Assembly: GCF_016808335.1 (NCBI RefSeq)
Contig: NC_053138.1
Coordinates: forward strand, 10,657,900-10,721,899
Length of the DNA: 64,000 nt
Source of the DNA: Panicum virgatum
Lineage: Eukaryota > Streptophyta > Magnoliopsida > Poales > Poaceae
Reading direction: 5' to 3'
Within the stretch, counting starts at the first letter, position 1. The number at the start of each line of letters is the position of its first letter. The notes beneath the pieces are model-generated. The model saw nothing but the letters and a program-made list of their open reading frames with translations, did not search any database and was not told the DNA's origin. Position numbers and translations under genes: made by a program. This document shows positions 56,527 through 64,000 of the stretch, piece by piece.

Positions 56527-56681
56527 GGGCGTCCGTAATGGTAACAGCTTTTCTCTCATAGATTCTTGAAATACGTGAAATAGATTAGTCATTTGCCCAT
56601 CGCTAGTGACTACTCTATCTTCTATTTTTCTATTGTCACATCAGATCTAGCTAGCTAAATAGCTAGTCATTGCGGACGCCC
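56527..56681. mobile_element. Tourist-like MITE (PIF/Harbinger), 155 bp
   Basis: Ends GGGCGTCCGTAATG and CATTGCGGACGCCC are inverted repeats, flanked by TTA at 56524-56526 and 56682-56684. Confidence 0.85.
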
Positions 56682-57090
56682 TTAGTTTGTAATATTCACA
56701 TTATTCTTTATGAAATATGCATATTATTAGAAATTTTTAACTCTTTATAATTACCGTCATAAATTAAAAATAGTTGACCTAAAGAGCTCATAGTCTCTCG
56801 TTCGCCCTAGGGCCTCTCAAAACATAGAGCCGGCCAGGCAAGAAGCTTTGTATGCGCAGCAATCCGTACTGCGATGGAGGCGGAGAACTCGGGCACGTCC
56901 GCTGGGCGCGGAGAAGAAAAAAAAAAGCATCGAGCGGACGAGCACGGGGCGTCCCTTCCGTCGTTGCCAGTCGCTTCCGGCGAGCGGTCAGCGGCGGCCG
57001 GCCGCCCCACTGCCTGGGTTACGAGTGGGCTGAGATAATTGGGCCGTCTCTCAGCCCACCCGTTTCGCACTTGGTTAGCTCCAGTTTAAC

Positions 57091-57106
57091 ATAATCTCAA
57101 AAAAAA
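57091..57106 (+). mobile_element. 16-bp poly(A) micro-retroposon
   Basis: ATAATCTC plus an A run between perfect 14-bp repeats AGCTCCAGTTTAAC (57077-57090 and 57107-57120). A diverged copy of the same event lies at 58720-58757; module copy 3 lacks it. Confidence 0.65.
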
Positions 57107-57185
57107 AGCTCCAGTTTAACAACCGTCCATTTTCGATTGGACGTCCAGGATGATCTCGACCCCGGACAGTAAATGGATTACCGTC

Positions 57186-57965
57186 TACCCCCGAGTAGTT
57201 GCACAAACTCTCACCGGCAACCATATATGAGCTATCTCCCTCGGTTCCAAAATACAATTTTGTTTAGTTTAGTCTAAATAAATATTTTAAAAAAACGATC
57301 AAGTTTATAGAGAAAATACTGTGTGAGATGATATTTTGTGATGACATAACATTGTATCTGATGATATTATATTTGTGATGAATGTTGCCTCCCATCTGTG
57401 ATGAATGTGTTGTAGTAATGTCCGCGCAAACCATGTGAAATCATATTTGTCCAGTCTGTTTGACTGTAGTAATACTGTTTGTACCATTTGGCTGGTTGAC
57501 AACCGAATGTGCAAATGGGTATCAAGGTCTATTTTTCACCTACCATCCACTTGTACAAATAAATAGCCATTTCTACATATACGGAAACCCATGGTCGACT
57601 TGGAATCTACATATAGAAAGGGTTCTAAACCGGCGGTACACATTGGTATGCTGGTTCTCTGCTAGTTCTATATATATCTCCTTAGTGTTAGCTATCCACA
57701 TGAAAACTACTAGGTACACCAAATTAACACATAGAGTTTCTCAAAAGAGTACAAAAAGCCCGAGAGAGAAATAGCAAGCAAAGGCAATGGGAAACTACAC
57801 CCACGAGTGCCATAGTAAAGGTACTTACACAAGCAGTCAGTGTGCTGGGAATGAGAGTCGTCTGGAACTATGTCGAATGCAGGGGTGCGTGTACATGTAC
57901 CAGATCATCACATAGTAGAACAAGTAGAACGAGGGGTGTGTCGCGTGGTCCGCCCATGCTTTGTA
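57186..57965 (+). ncRNA. Candidate 21-PHAS non-coding unit 16
   Basis: Paralogue of 40020-42000 without the MULE. The site at 57846 follows CACAAGCAGTCAGTGTGCTG, exactly as in unit 10. Confidence 0.5.
57846..57867 (+). promoter_or_regulatory. miR2118-like target site 16
   Basis: 17 of 22 bases match; shares the GAGTC core change with site 10. Confidence 0.6.
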
Positions 57966-58639
57966 CAACAGCCGAATGCCGTTGTCTCCGTGGTATTGCC
58001 TGCACGCGGTGTTCGTCGGAGGGATGACCGTCCTCAGTGCAACCCCATTCTGGACCCGGAGGTAATTTGAACACCGAAGCTGCGGTGCCATTCGGCTGCT
58101 CAGAGGGCAAAGCACAGTAAGAACAAGAATGGCTTCCACACCAAAGGAATGTGATTTGAGTTTACAGATCTTAATTTGAGAACCGGACATCAGGTGGAAC
58201 TTTGCTGCCTTGTAAACAAAGTACACGCACAAAAGATAGCTCCCTAGCTGGTGTTATGCCTTGTTCTAGGAATGTATTCCTGAATATTTTGGAACCCCAA
58301 ACTCTACAAAATGCTAGGAATGGATACCATTGCTTCATAATCACTATAGGCCTCCAGCCCTCCTGTACCAATGTATTTGCTAAAGAAGACCAAATTCAAA
58401 CAGACATCCAATTTCTGAAACCAGCATCTTCTGAATGTTGTTCGGCCATTTTGGCTGTTGAACTGAAAAAGCTCAGCATCGTTATCCAAGACCGATAAGG
58501 GACAGACACAGAGACCGAGCCTACATTTTCGAGCTCGCTTTCGCCGGCGGCGTCGCAGTCTCGCAGAGCTTGGGCTTCTCCTCCGGCGGCGGCGGCGGCA
58601 ACCCGGCGGCAACGGCATGTCGGCATCGAACGCGGCCAG
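57966..58639. other. Intergenic, possible 3' part of unit 16
   Basis: No protein recognised; frames on both strands differ from each other in no informative way. Confidence 0.3.
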
Positions 58640-58925
58640 CCCCAAGGCAGACGGGTTGCGAGTGGGCTGAGATAATTGGGCCGCCTCTCAGCCCACCCGT
58701 TTCGCACTTGGTTAGCTCCGGTCTAACACACACTCAAAAAAAAAACTCTGGTCTAACAGCCGTCCATTTTGGATTGGACGCTCAGGATGATCTCGACCCC
58801 GGACGGTAAATGGAATACCGTCCTCCCCCTGGACGGGGAGCGAAGCCCCGGCGCCATGGCCGTCGCGCTCGCGAGTTCTCCGTCCGGCTGGACGCCTGGG
58901 AGTTTGCATAAAGAATGCCCGGTCA
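58640..58925 (+). repeat. GC-rich duplicated module, copy 2 (part C)
   Basis: Shares GGGCTGAGATAATTGGGCC, GATTGGACG and GGACGGGGAGCGAAGCCCCG with copies 1 and 3. Confidence 0.6.
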
Positions 58926-59243
58926 TTCCGCCGCACGGATCGTTCCTCCTCGTCGGCGTACTACCGCGGCTGCTCTCCACCCCGGGCCTCGCCCTGCGGC
59001 GCGGAGATGGCGATGGTGGTCTCTCAAGGTTGAGGCCGGGCCGCGTCGCGTCGCGTTACCGGCGCGCACACTCCCTTGGGCCTCCTTCGCGCAACAGCTC
59101 CGGTCGTCTTCGTCGGGGATTGGGGCCACGGCCGCCGGGTTTTCTCCCTCCGGTGTGACGCGTGCGAGTCGCCTTTGATAGAATGCCAGGCCATCGCGCC
59201 ACCACCGCCGTCCTCCGCCCCTGCCGAAAGTGCAAAGGTTCAT

Positions 59244-60126
59244 CTAACCTGCCAACCACCGGTACACAAAACGATCCCTACTCATACTCTCTCGTGCCCA
59301 TATCCGATCAGACATGCTCCAAGCGGACCGAGACGTGTTCGCGGAGATGCCATGCCACACTCGATCGGCCTCTGGTGTCGCCTGGAGGCAAGAAGCTCTG
59401 AAGCTGCTCGGCGAGAGTCATGTATGTGCAGCAATCCGTACTGCGATGGAGGCGGAGAACTCGGGCACATCCGCCGGGCGCGGAGAAGAAGACCTCGCCG
59501 AGCGGACGAGCGCGGGGGCATCCCTTCCGTTCCGTCGTTGCCAGTCGCCGCCGGCGAGCGGCGGCCGGCCGCTCGTCCTCTCTCACTGCCTGGGTCACGA
59601 GTGGGCTGAGATAATTGGGCCGCCTCTCGGCCCACCTGTTTCGCACTTGGTTATTAGCTCCATTTTGGATTGGATGCCCAGGATCATCTCCACCCCAGAC
59701 GGTGAATGGAATACCGTCCACACTCCGGACGGTAATGCGAACACCGTCCTCCCCCGGACGGGGAGCGAAGCCCCGGCGCCATGGCCGCCGCGCTTTCTCC
59801 CTCCGGCTGGACGCATGGGAGTTTGCATAAAGATGCTTATGGCTGTCCGTTGCGTCGGTCCGCACGGAAGGCTTCTCCTCATCGACCGCGCGCAGCTAGC
59901 TTGGACCTCGCCCTCGCACGGTCGCACCGGCCGGTGCTCCCAGGTCGCTCGCCGGACGGCCGACGGCCTGGCCGCGTCGGCGCGGGCACCGCCTCCCGCG
60001 CCGCCTTTGTCACACGCTGCCGACGGCGCAGTGGCGCAGGCGGCCCCGGCCCGCCTGACGGTCGAGGGTTCTCTCTTCTGCGATACTGCGTACCATTTTG
60101 CGGTAATCCATCCCTCTCATGGTTAG
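59244..60126 (+). repeat. GC-rich duplicated module, copy 3 (parts A, B, C) with a long frame
   Basis: All three parts lie together. A frame of 270 codons (59314-60126) spans them but is interrupted in the other copies and resembles no family I know, so I do not call a gene. The 59665-59780 part repeats CCGGACGGTAA-type words. Confidence 0.5.
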
Positions 60127-60263
60127 CTGCCGAGCTCACATGGTGGAGAAGCTCTGAAACACAGACACCAATCCCATACTGAAAAACTGGGCAAGGGAAC
60201 GAACTGACTACTGCACTGCATCTCTGATTCTCTGCTCGGCCAATTGACACGGAGGATTTTCAC

Positions 60264-60280
60264 TTTTTTTTTTGAAGGGA
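60264..60280 (-). mobile_element. 17-bp poly(A) micro-retroposon
   Basis: Ten T then GAAGGGA between 11-bp repeats AGGATTTTCAC and AGGATTGTCAC (one mismatch). Confidence 0.5.
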
Positions 60281-60291
60281 AGGATTGTCAC

Positions 60292-62209
60292 ATATTACTG
60301 TACCTTAAGTGACTTTCCAAGATACATTCAACTATGTTGCTGTGTATCGAACAAAAATACATGCACAGGAATTGCAGCCGGGAAAAACAATGTACAGTAT
60401 AGGTTGCTCTTGCTGTGTACTAAAAAAAGGTGACTGACTCAGCAGGATGTTTTCACTCATCATCAAGACCCGGTATGTATAGTAAGTTGACGTCGAATAC
60501 AATTTATCAGAACTTGGATTTCAAATAAATCAACTTATGATATTCATTGGATCACTCACTCCAATTATTACACCACACTCCTGGACGATGCTATTAATCA
60601 AGTAGAGATTTGATGCCTTGTGAAAAGAAATACAGATAAAAGACATCCCTAGCTGAATGTTGGACATCGAATGTCCAAATCTCACCTGTCGAATATCTGC
60701 CCATTTGGCACCATAGCAACATGGTTTGCAGCAAACCTACGTGGCAACAAGCGAAATTATCTGTGAGTATGTGGCTAGTGCACGTATGGTACATGGATTA
60801 TGCATGGCAAAGACCCGTAGGGTTAGCCTGTCCCTTCTCGTGAAGCATATATATTTTGTCAGCATGTATCCGTTCCCGATGATCCCGTCAGACTCTAGCT
60901 TGGAGCCTTTGTTAATCTCGTCTAGTCGTCAAAATGATGGGCGGTGTTGGCGCGCTGCACAGCCTGCACTGCGATTCTCTTTGCTGTCTTGTCAGATTCA
61001 TGTTGATTTGATAATTTGCTTGGGCTACCTTACTACTTCCAGTTATAGGAGCCAGTTTTCCTTTCTTCTTTGGGAAAATTTTTGCAGGTAATCCTCTGCA
61101 TTTTCCCTGCATCCTGGGAGATCATTCGCCACGGTGGTACTTCTTCACCCGCTGTCCTTGAGTTCCTTAGCGTGAAATCTTTGGTTTTAGTGGCAACTGC
61201 TATAGACCTTTCCATTTTGATGTTTGTCTTTGGTCATCTCATCACAATTGTCTTCATGTGAGAGCTAGATGTGTGGTATCTTCCAGTGAGGACTAGAGCC
61301 GTATTTTTTTATATATATTGGTATTTTGGCATGAAGCCAGGGGCTCGATGAATCCAACATTAGGCTAGCCAATCAGAATACAGAACACACATCAGAAACA
61401 GAAGGGGGAGAAGGAAGGAATTTTGAAGCTTGCCAAATTTTGAGCACAATGTCCTAGTTTTGCAGCTAAAAAAAATGAACTTCAGGAGAATGCTGATTCT
61501 ATTTTCTTTTTCTCATATCATGTTTGGTATCGTTTAGGCAGCTTGAAAACTGAAAAGCTCGTAATAAGAGAACAGATGTGTGCACTTGCATTTGCAGAGG
61601 CGGGAGTTGCCACCATTTTTTAAGGAAGAAAAATCATGTTTGATTCCCTATTTCTACCTTATTTCACACATCCGACAGTTGAATACTGCTAGCAAGCAAA
61701 CAAGCTGCACTGTGGTGCCATCGGTTTGTGATCAGAAAGATATATAGTGGACAAAGTAGGGGTTCAAATAGACATCTAGCTTCCATTTCTCGGTGACCGC
61801 ATTATTTTGTTCTCATTTCTAAATGGGAAACTTTGAGGAGAAAACGAAAACAAAGCATATGGAACATGCAGAGCTTCAAGGAACAAATTCATCAACTCTG
61901 AATAGTCATGATCATTTTCTTTCTTTTTCAGTGTTCACGACCAGATCTGAACCTCCTAACATGTACACGAGGAATTGGTAGCTAAAACATATGTGATAGT
62001 CCACAGGACGAGAGATATTACATCACTAAACAACTCATCTTCCTTCTGAGCTAGACATCGTGTGAATTCATCAAAATCACGACCAATAAGCGACTGATAT
62101 AACATAGTCTTTTTCATTGGGACCATACCTCCAGCCCTGAGTACTTCTTGAGGGAGCTAAGAATCATGGCCATGGTATGATTCTGTACCAAAGAGCAACA
62201 GCTTAATTC
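60292..62209. other. Intergenic; may include the GRAS 3' untranslated region
   Basis: AT-rich with no recognisable gene. The last few hundred bases before 62209 would be the 3' UTR of the minus-strand GRAS gene. Confidence 0.4.
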
Positions 62210-64000
62210 CTAAGAGGCGTCTTCAGCTACCCATGCCGACTGGGCACAGAGGATGCGTCCCATCCACCCTTGCAGCAGCCATTGGCCATCTTCACAAAAC
62301 AAAAAGTCCTTGTGGTGGCACCTCATCGCCTTGTCCTTCAGTACATTAACAATGGCTGGTTTCAGTGGCAGCTGCCTCAGGCCCGCTCTCTGGTTTCTCG
62401 CCTGCCACTGTTTATACTTCTCAGGGCGCTCCATCAGGTCCGCGCCCTCACAGGCGATAATATTCAGTGCAAAACGTCCAAAAATATCCTGCTCCAGCAC
62501 CACTCGCGATTTACTCTCCCGCGGGATGATTGCATCAAATATGTCAAACATTGCCGTGTAATAGGACAATGCCTCCCGAAATCGTGACAAGTAGGAGGAA
62601 CCATATGAACTATTCAAAATGCTCTGGATGAAGACATCTGGCCTCATCTTCCTGATGTTCTGCAGAACGGTATCCTTGGGGCTTGGGTCATCAAAGAATA
62701 TGCTTTCGTCCATCAAGGTGTTGAAACTAAAGTGGTCATTCACGATGAGCACATCTTCCACATCTTTGTCCAAGTTCTCAATGCGAACTTCCTCCCACTT
62801 CTTTCTAATGGCATGGAAATTGAATGGCACACCAAACTCATGGGCACACTTGCTGAGACGGCGCCCTGTCTCCTCAATCTGCTCTATCGGACATGGCCTC
62901 AGATGCGGGTAGCCTATGGCGGTGATCTTCACCTTTGGTGGTCCACCTTCCCTTCTTGCCATCAAGCGGAGCAACTCTGCCCAATGGAACCCGCAATGCA
63001 TACCATAGTCAACAATATGTAGTCTTCTCTTACCCACCATGGCCTGCAAGATGGTCATTGTGGAAAAAAGGAGCATCACCTTGTTGAAGCTGCAGGCTGC
63101 CATGCAGAGGTTGTGTGCCTTGAGGATCTCTACAATTGAGAGGCGCTCTGCCATGCGCAGCTGCCAAACCTTGCTCCCCATGCCTACTAGCCGTGCCTCT
63201 AGCCCCTTGGCAAAACATTGAGCGAGCCGCTGTGTGGCATCCCCTGTTTCTGATGCATGTTTCTTGATCTGCTTCAGTAGCTCGCCCGCTCTCATGTGAT
63301 CGTTTGCTGCCACCGCCTGCGCACAATGGATCAAGATTGTGTGTATGTCCACCACATTCGCTACCACCTTTCTACTATCCTTCCTGCTGTTCTTCTCCAC
63401 CTTATTGGCCATGGCACTGCGCAGCTGCTCCATGCCTCTGACGATGTATGTCTCATAGCTATTTGACATAATATCATCCCACATCTCATATGCACAAATA
63501 TCCTTAGGCTCCTTGATCATCATCATAGGTTTGCTGGTCCTTCTTACCTCCTCTAGATGGTCATCGCTGGCATACCTCTTCTTGGCCCTAATATGGCTGT
63601 TGCTTTCCCTGACCATTTGATTCACCAGTTCACCCCTTCCGAAACCATTCCCTCTGGGCAGGAGCATATGGGCCTCTTTCACGCCCTCCAAGAACGCCCA
63701 AACTGCATGTGTACCCTTCGATAAGGCCTGGTTGAGTGTCCTTTCATCACCACCGCCATCTTGCAACAAATCCTTGCTGGCCTTCCCTGTGTCACCATTA
63801 TCGGAGCCAAAGCATGAGGAGGAGAGGATTTGAGCAAAGGGCTGCTGCACCTGGAGTAGCGCAGGGTGATCAGAGAGTGTATCGTCAATGTCATCCTCCA
63901 TGAGCATTTGCGAGATGTAATGGAGCATCATGTCACTAGGGACACAGTGATTGCCCTCAATTCTACCATCGGGCTTTGAAGAAAAACTATTAAGGAAGAC
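62210..64000 (-). CDS. GRAS transcription factor, SCL14/SCL33-like, N-terminus beyond the window
   Basis: Single open frame on the minus strand, stop TAG at 62210-62212. The ATG at 63931 is unlikely to be the start: the frame stays open for 23 more codons to the window edge, and MLHYISQMLMEDD is a motif that is internal in this subfamily. Counting from 63931, residues 1-190 are the variable acidic N-terminus. The GRAS domain runs from about 193 to the end: LHR I (VDIHTILIHCAQAV), VHIID-type LHIVDYG (304-310), PFYRE region around GVPFNFHAI (367-375) and SAW (WLLQGWMGRILCAQSAW, 551-567). No break is seen. GRAS proteins are nuclear co-regulators; this subfamily is linked to stress and detoxification responses. 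The specific role here is not known. Confidence 0.88.
   Translation of the reverse strand, partial: VFLNSFSSKPDGRIEGNHCVPSDMMLHYISQMLMEDDIDDTLSDHPALLQVQQPFAQILSSSCFGSDNGDTGKASKDLLQDGGGDERTLNQALSKGTHAVWAFLEGVKEAHMLLPRGNGFGRGELVNQMVRESNSHIRAKKRYASDDHLEEVRRTSKPMMMIKEPKDICAYEMWDDIMSNSYETYIVRGMEQLRSAMANKVEKNSRKDSRKVVANVVDIHTILIHCAQAVAANDHMRAGELLKQIKKHASETGDATQRLAQCFAKGLEARLVGMGSKVWQLRMAERLSIVEILKAHNLCMAACSFNKVMLLFSTMTILQAMVGKRRLHIVDYGMHCGFHWAELLRLMARREGGPPKVKITAIGYPHLRPCPIEQIEETGRRLSKCAHEFGVPFNFHAIRKKWEEVRIENLDKDVEDVLIVNDHFSFNTLMDESIFFDDPSPKDTVLQNIRKMRPDVFIQSILNSSYGSSYLSRFREALSYYTAMFDIFDAIIPRESKSRVVLEQDIFGRFALNIIACEGADLMERPEKYKQWQARNQRAGLRQLPLKPAIVNVLKDKAMRCHHKDFLFCEDGQWLLQGWMGRILCAQSAWVAEDAS

Larger units (their letters stand above)
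55907..57185 (+). repeat. GC-rich duplicated module, copy 1 (parts A, B, C)
   Basis: A (55907-56036) matches 59244-59375; B (56836-57000, with an ATGGAGGCGGAGAACTCGGG segment) matches 59391-59590; C (57016-57185, GGGCTGAGATAATTGGGCC) matches 58640-58925 and 59595-59835. Between A and B lie a Tourist MITE and unique sequence. Looks like the 5' end of a gene (GC-rich, possible MEAENSGTSAGRGE start), but no complete product can be assembled. Confidence 0.55.

Noticed and set aside
59314..60126. 270-codon frame as a host gene
   Set aside because: It crosses three repeat parts that are broken in the other copies, and the peptide is not recognisable.

Overview
The window reads as a plant nuclear genome, almost certainly a grass (Poaceae). 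It carries grass-type transposons: a CRM-like chromovirus, a Tat-lineage Gypsy element, an Angela/BARE-like Copia element, Helitrons, Stowaway and Tourist MITEs, and a SINE with a T-tail. It also has GC-rich gene modules and many sequences resembling the target site of miR2118, which in grasses triggers reproductive 21-nt phased siRNAs. Only one clear host protein gene is present: a GRAS transcription factor at the right edge (62210-64000, minus strand), cut by the window end. A short hydrophobic C-terminus at 3-101 may be the last exon of another gene.

The main result is a cluster of 16 miR2118-like target sites between 3.3 and 57.9 kb, 14 on the plus strand and 2 on the minus strand. Several lie in duplicated, non-coding 0.5-2 kb units (8.2-9.9, 29.1-31.8 and 35.9-36.4 kb; 27.9-28.3 and 39.0-39.6 kb; 40.0-42.0 and 57.2-58.0 kb). 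I interpret this as a cluster of 21-PHAS long non-coding RNA genes that grew by local duplication and was then broken up by transposons.

Layout. 1-1000: possible gene ends. 1003-2810: retroposon with a 15-bp target duplication and an array of covarying hairpins. 3906-5698: Helitron with a nested hAT and a Stowaway. 5.7-9.99 kb: PHAS units. 9998-27591: Tat-lineage Gypsy element on the minus strand, without reverse transcriptase or integrase but with an antisense accessory gene; a CRM-like element (10236-17824) with apparently identical LTRs sits in its left LTR. 27.6-31.8 kb: PHAS units. 31804-34378: solo LTR. 34.4-39.6 kb: PHAS units, a CCGG-rich hAT-like element and a LINE tail. 40153-41291: Mutator-like element. 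41.3-45.3 kb: four PHAS sites, a SINE and a second Helitron. 45313-52669: Copia element inserted 15 bp beyond a PHAS site. 53-58 kb: three more sites. 55.9-59.8 kb: a GC-rich module in up to three copies. 60.1-62.2 kb: no clear gene. 62.2-64 kb: GRAS gene.

All calls come from reading the sequence. Family names rest on recognised motifs, not on database searches, and no expression or small-RNA data were available.
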